64,000 bases of DNA from Actinomadura violacea. Its GTDB lineage: Bacteria > Actinomycetota > Actinomycetes > Streptosporangiales > Streptosporangiaceae. Positions within the stretch are counted from its first letter, which is position 1. Every line of letters starts with the position of its first letter. Positions 24,495 to 32,620 of the stretch are shown here, piece after piece. The stretch spans positions 62,001 through 126,000 of the forward strand of contig NZ_JAGEPF010000025.1 in assembly GCF_017573465.1 (NCBI RefSeq). Direction: 5' to 3'. Under the pieces are notes generated by a model, which was given only the letters and a program-made list of their open reading frames with translations, had not been told where the DNA came from and did not search any database. The translations under genes and the position numbers were made by a program.

Positions 24495-26041
24495 CGGCCA
24501 ATACCGCGCCGGCGCCGATCGCGGCCCTGCGCGCCGCGGTCCGCGACGACCCGGCGGCCCGCGGGCGGGCGCTGCTCGTCGTCCGGTTGGCCATCGCGCT
24601 GTACCTGGTCGAACTGCTGCTCAACCTCGTCCGCCCGCACACCGGACAGAACGACCCCATCCTGTCGATCTTCCAGAAGGCGTCCGGCGGTGGCTCGGTC
24701 GGGCGGCTGCTCGGGACGCCCCGGCTGGTGTTCTGGACCGTCCTCGCCGGCATCGTCATCGGCGCGCTGATCCAGGCGGTCGTGCTCGCCACCCGGCCGG
24801 ACGAGCGCCGCGCCAGGGCGCTGACCTGGGCGACGATCGCGGCGATGCTCGGGCCGTTCGGGCTGATCCCGGTGACCGTCGTCGTCGAGTACCCGGCGCA
24901 GTCGCTCGCGTGCGTCCCCGGCACCGCGTTCGTGCTGTGGCTGCTGCACCACGGCCAGCGGTTCTCGCGGGTGCCCCTGGCGATGCTGCTCGTCGCGTTC
25001 GGCTGGGGCGCGCTCATCGTGTTCGGTCTCGGACGCGCCGCCAGCGGCCTCGCGTTCGGCACGGCGAACGGCTTCCTCGCCAAGGGCGGCAAGGCGTCGC
25101 TGACGTCGCAGATCAAGAGCCAGTACCACGTCATCGACCTGGTGATCGTGCACCTGGCCGTCGTGAACGCGCTGCTGGTCGCGGCCGGCGTCGTCCTGCT
25201 GCTGGTGCTGTTCCGGCACCGCGTCACCGACGTCGTGACCGGCCTCGTGCTCGGCGCCGCGGTCGGCCTCGGCTACAACCTCGTCGAGAGCGCGATGTTC
25301 ATCCGCCTGTTCGGGTCGTTCAGCGCGTTCAACGGCACGACCGGCGGGTTCGAGTACTGGGTCCGGCAGTCCGCCGGGCTGCTCGGCGGGCAGGCGACGT
25401 TCGGCGCGCTCCTCGGCGCCGGGATCGGCGTCGCCGCGCAGGCGCGGCGGCCCGGCGAGCGCAGGCGCGCCGCGCTGACCGCCCTCGCCGCGGCGATCGC
25501 GGGCGCGATCGCCACCGAGGTCCTGTCCGCGTGGCTCTCCCATCTCGTGCACGACCACATCGACATGGGCGGCCCCTTCGACACCCTGGTCGTCTCGCCG
25601 TTCCTCTGGCTGCTCCCCCAGGTGCCGTTCGCCCTGGTCGCCGTCGTGCTGCTGGTGCTCGGGACGCGCGCCAGGGCCGCCGCCGCGCGGACCGCCGTGT
25701 CCGCCGAGACGGCGTCCGGGCCGGCCATCACCCGGCAGGAGGCGCCGTTCCTCATCGACCCCGCGCTGCGGCTCTGGACCCTCACCGGCACCTGGCGCCT
25801 GCACGGCTGGACCGGGCTGCGCACCCTGCGGCGCCTCCAAATGGCCCAGCTCGACCTCGCCGCCTGGCGCTGGCGGCACCTGGACGACGCCGGCGGCCCC
25901 GCCCGCGAGGAGGGAGACGCGTTGCGCGCGAAGGTCATGCGGCTGAAGACCCGCACCGGCGCCCCCGCTGCGCCCCGTCCCGGGCAGGCGACGCCCCGTC
26001 CCGGGCAAGCGACGCCCCGTCCCGGGCAGGCGACGCCATGA
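24491..26041 (+). CDS. PrsW-like polytopic membrane protein
   Basis: A 516-residue protein with roughly 9-10 TM helices over residues 25-395 and a cytoplasmic tail. The segment GLVLGAAVGLGYNLVESAMF matches the PrsW/rhomboid-like pattern G.xfa.vEN..Y, keeping the Glu. The His-bearing helix of PrsW (HxxFT..G..G) reads QATFGALLGAGIG, so one metal ligand appears lost, and activity as a metalloprotease is uncertain. The last 21 residues are three PRPGQAT repeats. The ATG overlaps the upstream stop and the stop overlaps the downstream ATG, so the operon is translationally coupled. Confidence 0.65.
   Translation: MTANTAPAPIAALRAAVRDDPAARGRALLVVRLAIALYLVELLLNLVRPHTGQNDPILSIFQKASGGGSVGRLLGTPRLVFWTVLAGIVIGALIQAVVLATRPDERRARALTWATIAAMLGPFGLIPVTVVVEYPAQSLACVPGTAFVLWLLHHGQRFSRVPLAMLLVAFGWGALIVFGLGRAASGLAFGTANGFLAKGGKASLTSQIKSQYHVIDLVIVHLAVVNALLVAAGVVLLLVLFRHRVTDVVTGLVLGAAVGLGYNLVESAMFIRLFGSFSAFNGTTGGFEYWVRQSAGLLGGQATFGALLGAGIGVAAQARRPGERRRAALTALAAAIAGAIATEVLSAWLSHLVHDHIDMGGPFDTLVVSPFLWLLPQVPFALVAVVLLVLGTRARAAAARTAVSAETASGPAITRQEAPFLIDPALRLWTLTGTWRLHGWTGLRTLRRLQMAQLDLAAWRWRHLDDAGGPAREEGDALRAKVMRLKTRTGAPAAPRPGQATPRPGQATPRPGQATP
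25971..26033 (+). repeat. Three tandem 21-bp repeats
   Basis: Units 25971-25991, 25992-26012 and 26013-26033 differ by one base and encode the PRPGQAT repeats at the C-terminus of the PrsW-like protein. Copy number may vary between strains. Confidence 0.9.
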
Positions 26042-26676
26042 ACCGCCGCCTCCTCCGCTTCGCCGCCGGGACCGTCCTCACCGCCGGGCTCCTGCTGCCG
26101 CTCGCCCCGCAGAGCGCGTCCGCCTGCGACGTCAGCTACGGCTACAAGCCGTCCATCGACCTGAAGCACTCGTTCGGGCACGCCCGCACCTGCTCGTCGT
26201 CCACCTCCCTCGGCGGCGCCGCGATCGTCGCGGTCCTCGCCCTCGGCGCCCTCGCCGCCGCCGGAGCCGCCGCCTACCGGCGCGGTGTCGCGACGGCGGG
26301 CGCCCCCGCGAGCGGGTCGGGCCCGTCGCCCACGCTGGCCGCCTACCTCCAGGCGACGGGCCTCGACCTCCGCCCCAAACCGGCGAACCACCCGCCCTCC
26401 GCCCCACCGGCCCGCCCACCGCGACCGCCCTACCCGGGCCCTGGCCAACAGCCGCACCACCCGCCGCAGTACCCGCCCGGCCCACCGCAGCGTCCGCCCG
26501 CGTACGGCCCGCCACCCGCGTACGGGCCTCCCCCGCGCCCCGGACCTCCGCAAGGACCCGCGCCGGGAGCCCCGAACGTCCGGCCGCAGCGACCGCCCTC
26601 GCGTCCGCCCGCTCCCCGCCCGGCACCCCCACAGGAGCGCCTCCCAGGAGACGGCAATGCGCCACCGGCTCCGTGA
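26038..26676 (+). CDS. Secreted/membrane protein with Pro-rich tail
   Basis: A 212-residue protein. Signal peptide (LLRFAAGTVLTAGLLLPLAP, cleavage near ASA), short Cys-containing extracellular part (CDVSYGYKPSIDLKHSFGHA and a second Cys in RTCSSS), one TM helix (AAIVAVLALGALAAAGAAAY), then a cytoplasmic tail of ~115 residues dominated by Pro, Gly and Tyr (PAYGPPPAYGPPPRPG). The ATG overlaps the PrsW-like stop; the 3' end overlaps the next gene by 20 bases. Unknown function. Confidence 0.75.
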   Translation: MNRRLLRFAAGTVLTAGLLLPLAPQSASACDVSYGYKPSIDLKHSFGHARTCSSSTSLGGAAIVAVLALGALAAAGAAAYRRGVATAGAPASGSGPSPTLAAYLQATGLDLRPKPANHPPSAPPARPPRPPYPGPGQQPHHPPQYPPGPPQRPPAYGPPPAYGPPPRPGPPQGPAPGAPNVRPQRPPSRPPAPRPAPPQERLPGDGNAPPAP

Positions 26677-28945
26677 CCGGGCCGTCGCGGCCCCGGCCGC
26701 GCCCCTCGCCGCGCTCGTCCTGCTAGTAAGCCTCACCGCGCCCGGTGCCGCCGCGGCCCCGGAAGCGCCGGCACCGAAACCGCCGCCCCCGGGCGCGGGC
26801 GGCTACCCGATGCTGCTGCCGCCGGCCACGGACCCGAAGGACCTCGACGCCCTCAAGCAGAAGATCCCGGAGCTGTTCGGCAATCCCATGGGCCTGTCGC
26901 TCCTGGAGGCCCGCCAGTACTTCGAGCACGACCCCGTGGTCCGCCGGAGCCGCCGCCGGGGCGCGCCCAAGTCGCCCGGCCAGTCCTCCCTCGACCAGGG
27001 GAACCCCGCCTCGGGGAACGTCGCGGAGCTGTGGTTCGACCTGAGCCGCGCGCGCGGCATCCCCGGTCTCGAAGGGATCGACTGGGACGAGTTCGACCAG
27101 CGCCTGACCAATACCGTCGCGGCTCCCCCGTCCGCTTTTCCCACCATCACGGGAAAGTACGCCGTGAACGCGGTCCAGCTCCCGTACGCGAAGAACCCGG
27201 CCCTCTTCAAGCAACTCGGCATCGCCCAGAACGGCCGGGTCCTCCAGTTCGCGTCAACGAACATCTACCACAGCCTGGACTCCGAGCAGATCATCCGGGC
27301 CCGGCTGGAATGGGCGATCCCGCGCGTCCTCAACGGACTGACCGGCAAGCCCTTCGGGTCCAAGAAGGCCACGATCTACACGAGGCAGGTCCTGCAGCGC
27401 AGCATGGCGGGAGCCGCGAGCGAGAACGGCTTCTGCTACGACACCTGCGTCGCGGCCACCAAAGAGGCCCAGCACAAGTTCTCCTACACCGAATACGGCT
27501 GGAAAGGGCAGCCGCAGGCGTCCCGGTCGGCGGCCCAGGTCCGCGCGTTCCTTCCCCTGGCCCTCGACGCACTCCAGCGGAAGCAGTCCAAGGAGGCGGA
27601 GGAGAAGCAGAAGAAGAACATCGGGCTGCCCGCGGGCTGCACCACCACGAAAACGCTCGGCAGGCCCGGACGGAACGCACCGGCCGTGCGCGCCATGGCC
27701 GTGGCGGCGCTCCCCATGGCGAAGCCGTGCGGCGGCGAGGAGAGCGGGCTCGCCCGCTCGATCGCGTCCGGCAAGCTTGGCGGCGTCGACTTCACCACCC
27801 TGCAGATGCGGTACATGTCGGACGACGCCGGTTCGGGCGGGGTGAAGTACGCCTTCTCCGGGCAGGCCGCCGGCTCCTCGACGGGGCAGGACCCCGCGTC
27901 CGGCCTCGACGCGCTCACCAACAGCACGGCCGACCTGCGGGCGTGGCTGGTGCTCGATCCGAGCAAGTTCTGGGTGAACCTCAACCCGGACGAGCCCGAC
28001 CGCATCATCGACCCCGCGCTCGGCCGCACCGACGCCGGCAAGGCGCTGCTCGAAGCCGACTACCTGATGAAGCGCACCGAAGGGAGACTGCTGGACCCGA
28101 AGACCGACCTCGGCGCGAGATATTGGGACGCGCTGATGAACGGCTCGGACAAGGCCTGCTATTCGTCCCGCATGTGGATCGTCCCCGGCGACGTCGAGGT
28201 GCGCGAGGACGGCTCGTCCCTCTACATCCTCAAGGCCGACCTCGCCGTGAAGGCGAAGGCGCAGCACGTCGCCAACACCGGAAAGCTGTCCTGCGTCTCC
28301 GACCCGGCGAGCGACGAGCGCAACGAGCAGCTGGAACAGCGGATGATCGTGCCCGCGGTGGTCAAGGCCGTCAACACCGCCCCGGAATACGCCCCCATCC
28401 GCCGCGCGTTCCTGGCCCGGATCATCGCGCAATGGATCCGGAAACGGCACCAGGACGGCCACCGCACGTCGTTCGACAAGCTCATCGGCTCCGGGAACCT
28501 CGGCCCGGTGCAACTGCGGGACGGCTGGACGCCCCGGCAGGTGTACGACGCCTATGTCCATTCCATCCAGAACGGCGACTTCACGTACACCCAGACCGTC
28601 GACCGGGGCAACGTCCGCGTGACCCGCCAGCTGGTGACCGGAGGCGTCGACTTCAGCAAGATCCCGATGAGCCCGGTCAGCGCCGCGCTGATGAACCGCG
28701 ACCACCCCGGGCTCGCCGGAACGGTGAAGGCGTCCGCGAGCGCGCCGGCGACCGCGTCCGACGGCTCGATCTGGCTCGGCGACTCCGCGAGCTCGCCGGA
28801 CAACGGGGTGTGGGCCAGGACGTCCGGGACGGTGCGCGCGTTCGTGACCGGGCGGACGGGGATCGCCGCGGTCATCGTGGTCGCGCTCGTGGTGGTGCTC
28901 TTCGGGATCCGCACCGGCTCCGGCCGCAGGCGCCGGGCCTCATGA
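26657..28945 (+). CDS. Large cell-surface protein with C-terminal anchor, unknown family
   Basis: A 762-residue protein starting at ATG 26657 with AGGAG six bases upstream. It has a signal peptide (LAALVLLVSLTAPGAAAA), a Pro-rich linker, about 690 extracellular residues and a C-terminal TM helix plus basic stop (IAAVIVVALVVVLFGIRTGS then RRRR). Cys pairs (CYDTC; CTTTK; KPCGG; KACY; LSCV) suggest disulfides. The stretch DEPDRIIDPALGRTDAGKAL and LLEADYLMKRTEG looks like a conserved core. I do not recognise a family or catalytic motif. It ends the four-gene operon. Confidence 0.75.
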   Translation: MRHRLRDRAVAAPAAPLAALVLLVSLTAPGAAAAPEAPAPKPPPPGAGGYPMLLPPATDPKDLDALKQKIPELFGNPMGLSLLEARQYFEHDPVVRRSRRRGAPKSPGQSSLDQGNPASGNVAELWFDLSRARGIPGLEGIDWDEFDQRLTNTVAAPPSAFPTITGKYAVNAVQLPYAKNPALFKQLGIAQNGRVLQFASTNIYHSLDSEQIIRARLEWAIPRVLNGLTGKPFGSKKATIYTRQVLQRSMAGAASENGFCYDTCVAATKEAQHKFSYTEYGWKGQPQASRSAAQVRAFLPLALDALQRKQSKEAEEKQKKNIGLPAGCTTTKTLGRPGRNAPAVRAMAVAALPMAKPCGGEESGLARSIASGKLGGVDFTTLQMRYMSDDAGSGGVKYAFSGQAAGSSTGQDPASGLDALTNSTADLRAWLVLDPSKFWVNLNPDEPDRIIDPALGRTDAGKALLEADYLMKRTEGRLLDPKTDLGARYWDALMNGSDKACYSSRMWIVPGDVEVREDGSSLYILKADLAVKAKAQHVANTGKLSCVSDPASDERNEQLEQRMIVPAVVKAVNTAPEYAPIRRAFLARIIAQWIRKRHQDGHRTSFDKLIGSGNLGPVQLRDGWTPRQVYDAYVHSIQNGDFTYTQTVDRGNVRVTRQLVTGGVDFSKIPMSPVSAALMNRDHPGLAGTVKASASAPATASDGSIWLGDSASSPDNGVWARTSGTVRAFVTGRTGIAAVIVVALVVVLFGIRTGSGRRRRAS

Positions 28946-28949
28946 ACAG

Positions 28950-28979
28950 AAAAACCGCAGATCCGAACGGATCCGCGGT
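28950..28979 (-). terminator. Intrinsic terminator of the tRNA operon
   Basis: On the minus strand a 12-bp stem with one mismatch (arms 28954-28965 and 28968-28979) is followed by TTTTT, 15 bases after the last tRNA-Glu. The orientation fits the tRNA operon rather than the plus-strand gene ending at 28945. Confidence 0.8.
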
Positions 28980-28993
28980 CGTTGCGCCTGATG

Positions 28994-29066
28994 TACCCCC
29001 GAGCGGATTCGAACCGCCGTTACCGCCTTGAGAGGGCGGCGTCCTAGGCCACTAGACGACGGGGGC
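28994..29066 (-). tRNA. tRNA-Glu (CTC), copy 2
   Basis: A 73-base cloverleaf on the minus strand: acceptor GCCCCCG with CGGGGGT, anticodon stem CCGCC/GGCGG around loop CTCTCAA (anticodon CTC), T loop TTCGAAT, discriminator A. Identical in sequence to the copy at 29129-29201. CCA is not encoded. Confidence 0.97.
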
Positions 29067-29128
29067 TGGACTGTCTGCCTCGGCAGGAGCCGACGAGCGG
29101 GAACTCACCGGCCACGACCTTGGCAACG

Positions 29129-29201
29129 TACCCCCGAGCGGATTCGAACCGCCGTTACCGCCTTGAGAGGGCGGCGTCCTAGGCCACTAGACGACGGGGG
29201 C
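29129..29201 (-). tRNA. tRNA-Glu (CTC), copy 1
   Basis: Identical 73-base tRNA-Glu with anticodon CTC. It lies between tRNA-Gln and the second tRNA-Glu in one minus-strand operon; the flanks differ, so it is an older duplication or a gene-converted pair. Confidence 0.97.
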
Positions 29202-29223
29202 CTGTCCACCGGAGTGGACGGAG

Positions 29224-29295
29224 CTGGGGTACCAGGACTCGAACCTAGACTAAGTGAACCAGAATCACTCGTGCTGCCGATTACACCATACCCCA
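29224..29295 (-). tRNA. tRNA-Gln (CTG)
   Basis: A 72-base cloverleaf: acceptor TGGGGTA/TACCCCA, anticodon stem AGTGA/TCACT with loop TTCTGGT (anticodon CTG), discriminator G. First gene of the tRNA operon. Confidence 0.97.
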
Positions 29296-29346
29296 GTGCG
29301 GTACGGGCTTCCCGGCCGTTTCCGGCTGGTCGCTCGCGCCTCGATG

Positions 29347-29375
29347 AGAATACAGGACAGGGCGTCAGCGGCCAA
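29347..29375 (-). promoter_or_regulatory. Promoter of the tRNA operon
   Basis: On the minus strand TTGGCC (29375-29370), a 17-base spacer and TATTCT (29352-29347) fit a housekeeping sigma promoter about 50 bases before tRNA-Gln. Confidence 0.65.
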
Positions 29376-29398
29376 AACGATTGCCGTACCGGGCGCGA

Positions 29399-30031
29399 TC
29401 AGCGGGTGAAGTCGGGCGGGCCGACGTGCTCGTGGCCCCAGTCGACGAGCGGCCGCAGCCGCCGCCAGGCCGCCCGGACCCGGTCGGCGGCCTCGGGCGT
29501 CGCCATCCACGGGTCTGCGGGCCAGCCCTCGTGGGCGTAGAGGGAGCGGTGGCGCAGCAGGTCGAGACGGGGGTGGTCCTCGGGGGTACCGCGCGGGCGG
29601 GTCTTGAGCCGGTCCCCGGCGATCTCCAGGCCCGCGGCGCGCAGATCGTCCACGATGGCCTGGAGGCGCTTGCCTGAGGTGTCGGAGTCGACGGCGGCGC
29701 GGTAGCCGCGGAGCTGCTCGGGCGTGGGCGCGTACATGCCGCCGGCGACCATCAGGCCGTCGGCGTCGATCTGGACGTAGAAGCCGCCGCTGTGGCCGCC
29801 CTGGTGGGTCTTGTAGGGCGTCTTGTCCTTGCTGAAGCGGACGTCGCGGTACGGCCGGAACAGCTTGACCGCGCCGAACTCCTCCTCGAGCTCGGCGCAC
29901 AGCTCGGCCATCGGGCCGCGGACGTGGTCTTCATAAACCTGGCGGTGGGCCGTCCAGTAGGACTTGCTGTTGTCGGCGAGGAGGCCCTCGTAGAACTCGA
30001 ACGCCTCGCCGCGGAACCCGGTGAACGTCAT
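29399..30031 (-). CDS. DUF2461 family protein
   Basis: A 210-residue DUF2461 protein: FTGFRGEAFEFYEGLLADNS at the N-terminus, then FRPYRDVRFSKDKTPYKTHQ (the most conserved block), and YVQIDADGLMVAGGMYAP. Members are widespread single-domain proteins of unknown biochemical function. It sits downstream of the FAH-family gene on the same strand, separated by a hairpin. Confidence 0.93.
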   Translation of the reverse strand: MTFTGFRGEAFEFYEGLLADNSKSYWTAHRQVYEDHVRGPMAELCAELEEEFGAVKLFRPYRDVRFSKDKTPYKTHQGGHSGGFYVQIDADGLMVAGGMYAPTPEQLRGYRAAVDSDTSGKRLQAIVDDLRAAGLEIAGDRLKTRPRGTPEDHPRLDLLRHRSLYAHEGWPADPWMATPEAADRVRAAWRRLRPLVDWGHEHVGPPDFTR

Positions 30032-30043
30032 GACCTCCCCTTC

Positions 30044-30077
30044 CGTACGGCGCCCCTCAGCTTAGGGACGCCGTACG
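30044..30077 (-). terminator. Hairpin between FAH and DUF2461 genes
   Basis: CGTACGGCG (30044-30052) pairs perfectly with CGCCGTACG (30069-30077), directly after the FAH-family gene end on the minus strand. Confidence 0.55.
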
Positions 30078-30087
30078 ACAGCGGAGG

Positions 30088-30852
30088 TCAGTCGCGGGCG
30101 ACGACCCGGTTGCTGAGAGAGCCGACGTTCTCGATCGTGACGGTGACCTCGTCGCCGATCTGGAGCGGTCCGACGCCGGCGGGCGTGCCGGTGAGGATGA
30201 CGTCGCCGGGCAGCAGCGTCATGACCTGGCTGACGTACTCGACCAGGCTCGGGACGTCGTGCAGCAGCAGCGACGTGCGGGACTCCTGCCGGACCTCGCC
30301 GTTGACCGTGGTGGAGATCGCGAGGTCGGCCGGGTCGACCTCGGTCTCGATCCAGGGGCCGAGCGGGCAGAAGGTGTCGAAGCCCTTCGCCCGCGTCCAC
30401 TGCCCGTCCTTCTTCTGCAGGTCGCGGGCCGTGACGTCGTTCGCGCAGGTGTAGCCGAGGATGACGTCGGCGGCGCGGGCGGCGGGCACCTCGCGGCACA
30501 TGCGGCCGATCACCACCGCCAGCTCGCCCTCGTGGTCGACGCGCTCGGAGAGCCTCTCCGGGTAGGCGATCGCCTCGCCGGGCCCGATCACCGCGGTGGA
30601 CGGCTTGGCGAAGATCACCGGTTCGGCGGGCGGCTCGCCGCCCATCTCGCGGGCGTGGTCGGCGTAGTTCTTGCCGATCGCGATGACCTTGCTGGGCAGG
30701 ATCGGGGCCAGCAGCCGCACGTCGGCGAGCGGGAAGCGCTGCCCGGTGAAGGTCAGCTCACCGAACGGGTGGGCCGCGACGGCGGCGATGGTGTTCTCCT
30801 CCACCACGCCGAAGGACATGCCCTCGTCGGTGGAGAACCTGGCGATACGCAT
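30088..30852 (-). CDS. Fumarylacetoacetate hydrolase (FAH) family protein
   Basis: A 254-residue protein of the FAH superfamily, which hydrolyses or decarboxylates beta-diketone and 2-keto acids in aromatic catabolism. Visible motifs: VIAIGKNYADHAREMGGE, IFAKPSTAVIGPGEAI, the metal ligands in VDHEGELAVVIGR, and the C-terminal VILTGTPAGVGPLQIGDEV. Length and architecture match the short 2-hydroxyhepta-2,4-diene-1,7-dioate isomerase-like group. No other catabolic genes are nearby, so the substrate is unknown. Confidence 0.92.
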   Translation of the reverse strand: MRIARFSTDEGMSFGVVEENTIAAVAAHPFGELTFTGQRFPLADVRLLAPILPSKVIAIGKNYADHAREMGGEPPAEPVIFAKPSTAVIGPGEAIAYPERLSERVDHEGELAVVIGRMCREVPAARAADVILGYTCANDVTARDLQKKDGQWTRAKGFDTFCPLGPWIETEVDPADLAISTTVNGEVRQESRTSLLLHDVPSLVEYVSQVMTLLPGDVILTGTPAGVGPLQIGDEVTVTIENVGSLSNRVVARD

Positions 30853-30874
30853 GGCCGAGAGCCTAGTACGCGGC

Positions 30875-31894
30875 TCAGAACCCGCACGCGGCGCCGTTGA
30901 ACAGGCACCCTCGCGGCGTCGCCGGAGAGCCCGCCGCGCCGTACTGGACGTCCATGGTGCCGCCGGGCGGGATCGGGTCCTCGTCGCCGCTCTCGATCAC
31001 CGGATGGGACCCGCCCTGGACGAGCCGGCCGCCCCACACGTTGCGGACGTCCGCGCCGGGCGCGTCGAAGCTGATCCGCCAGGAGTCCATGGGCTGGGCG
31101 GTGCGGTTGGTGATGACCAGGACGCCCTCGTAGTAGCCGTCGTCCTGCTGGACGAGCCGGTAGGTGATGCCGTCGCCGGTCACGACGGGCCCGATCGGCG
31201 CGGCGGGGGCCTGCGCGGTCGGCTCCGCCCCCTGCGGCGGCCCGCCGGAAGGCGCGGGCCGACCGGACGGCGCGGGGCCGCCGGGCGCCGGACGCCCCGT
31301 CGCCGCTCCGCCGGCGGGCGTCCTGCTCGCGGGCGTGCGAGCGGCGGTCGGGCGCGACGCGGGGTCGTCCCCGTCCGAGCCGCTTCCGCTGAGCAGCGAG
31401 ACGGCGCCCAGCGCCAGGGCCATGATCGCTACAGCCCCGACCAGGGGGATCAGCAGCGCGGGGAGCCGCGACCGCGCGGTGCGCGTCGCGGACGGCGGCT
31501 GCGCCCGGAATCCCGCGACCACCGGGTCCGCCATCGGGGCCGGCCCCGGTTCGGCGAACACCGGCTCCTCCGCCGCGACGGGCTCCTCAGGCCCCGGCGC
31601 CTCCGGCTCCGCAGGCACCTCTGGCTCAGCGGGCGTCTCCGGCTCGACCAGCGCCTCCGGCTCGTCCGGTTCGGTCGGCTCGTCCGGTTCGGTCGGCTCG
31701 TCCGGCTCGCTGGCGAGGTCGGGAGCCGTGGCGTCGGGGTCGGCGCTCGCGGGCTCGGGCACGTCGACGGCCGTGGCGGACGGCTCCGCGGCGGCGTCCT
31801 CCGGTCCGGCCGGTTCGGCCGGGGCGCCGGCGGGACGGGGGAACTCGACGGTGGTCGTGTGGTCCGGAGGCACGTAGCCGGGCTCGTCGCTCAA
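30875..31894 (-). CDS. Membrane-anchored protein with C-terminal CBM2-like domain
   Basis: A 339-residue protein starting at TTG 31894 with GGAGG upstream. Residues 1-140 are acidic and Pro/Glu-rich with EPTEPDEP repeats (cytoplasmic); ~144-168 is a TM helix (ALLIPLVGAVAIMALALGAV); a Pro/Ala/Thr linker follows; residues ~240-339 resemble a family 2 carbohydrate-binding module (YYEGVLVITNRTAQPMDSW, WRISFDAPGADVRNVWGG, GGTMDVQYGAAGSP and final CLFNGAACGF). CBM2 binds cellulose, chitin or xylan; here without any enzyme, so adhesion or cell-wall binding is likely. The aromatic platform is only partly preserved. Confidence 0.75.
   Translation of the reverse strand: MSDEPGYVPPDHTTTVEFPRPAGAPAEPAGPEDAAAEPSATAVDVPEPASADPDATAPDLASEPDEPTEPDEPTEPDEPEALVEPETPAEPEVPAEPEAPGPEEPVAAEEPVFAEPGPAPMADPVVAGFRAQPPSATRTARSRLPALLIPLVGAVAIMALALGAVSLLSGSGSDGDDPASRPTAARTPASRTPAGGAATGRPAPGGPAPSGRPAPSGGPPQGAEPTAQAPAAPIGPVVTGDGITYRLVQQDDGYYEGVLVITNRTAQPMDSWRISFDAPGADVRNVWGGRLVQGGSHPVIESGDEDPIPPGGTMDVQYGAAGSPATPRGCLFNGAACGF
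31661..31705 (-). repeat. 18-bp tandem repeat (2.5 copies)
   Basis: Units at 31661-31678 and 31679-31696, plus half a unit, encode the EPDEPT acidic repeats in the cytoplasmic part of the CBM2-anchored protein. Confidence 0.85.
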
Positions 31895-31979
31895 CTCCTC
31901 GCCTCCCTGCGGCCGGTCACATGGAGTCCGACGATGGGCGGAGCGATCAGGTTCAGGAAAAACGCCGGAAATGTGGCGT

Positions 31980-32351
31980 TCAGCCGGTGGCGACGGCGGG
32001 CTCCAGCCCGCGCCGGGCCGCCTGCCGCTGGTGCCGGTTGAGCATGTCGGTGATCAGCTCGATCGCGTCCGGGGTGGCGATGTCCTGGGCGCCGCTGAGC
32101 CAGCGGGTGGCCTCGGCGAGCAGGTCCTCGGCGGACCCGTCGGCGCCGTCGTCGGCCATCCGGCCGAGCACCGCGCCGAGCCGCAGCGCCGCCGCGGCGT
32201 GCCCGGACTCGGCGGCGCGCCGGAACCAGTCGGCGGCCTGGCCGAGGTCGCCCTCGCACTCGTAGATCTCGCCCAGCCCGAACGCGACGTCGGCCCAGGT
32301 TCCGTCCGTGGGACGCCCGAGGTCCTCGGGACTCCAGGGTCGGACAGGCAT
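31980..32351 (-). CDS. Small Sel1/TPR-like repeat protein
   Basis: A 123-residue protein started at ATG 32351 (MPVRPWSPEDLG). Residues ~20-70 form Sel1-like helices (ADVAFGLGEIYECEGDLGQA, ADWFRRAAESGHAAAALRLG), followed by further helices. Sel1/TPR repeats mediate protein contacts. The upstream 269-base gap to the divergent heme monooxygenase gene has no gene; it holds promoters only. Confidence 0.72.
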   Translation of the reverse strand: MPVRPWSPEDLGRPTDGTWADVAFGLGEIYECEGDLGQAADWFRRAAESGHAAAALRLGAVLGRMADDGADGSAEDLLAEATRWLSGAQDIATPDAIELITDMLNRHQRQAARRGLEPAVATG

Positions 32352-32620
32352 GCGATCACTCCGGTGGTTCGGCTGTGGGACCACGGCGCGCGGATGCGGC
32401 ACGCGTGCCGTGCGCGACCCATGGTGGCGCCGGCGCCCGAAATCCGCCACCGCTTTAGCCGGTTTTGTTGAAATTTCTGCCAGACGCCCCTGTCAGGAGT
32501 GAAAAGTCGGTCGTCCACGCGAACGCCCGGGCCCGCCGCGACGTGCCGCCGGAGGGTGCGCGGCGCGGCCCGGGGCGGGGTGAGTACCGTGGGCACGACA
32601 AGACGTGAAGGGGGTCGGGC

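Noticed and set aside
25971..26033. CRISPR-like or mobile repeat
   Set aside because: The 21-bp repeats are contiguous, in frame and code for PRPGQAT units; there are no spacers.
28994..29295. tRNA genes as a phage or element attachment site
   Set aside because: No integrase, no direct repeat of a tRNA 3' end beyond the duplicated tRNA-Glu, and normal neighbours on both sides.
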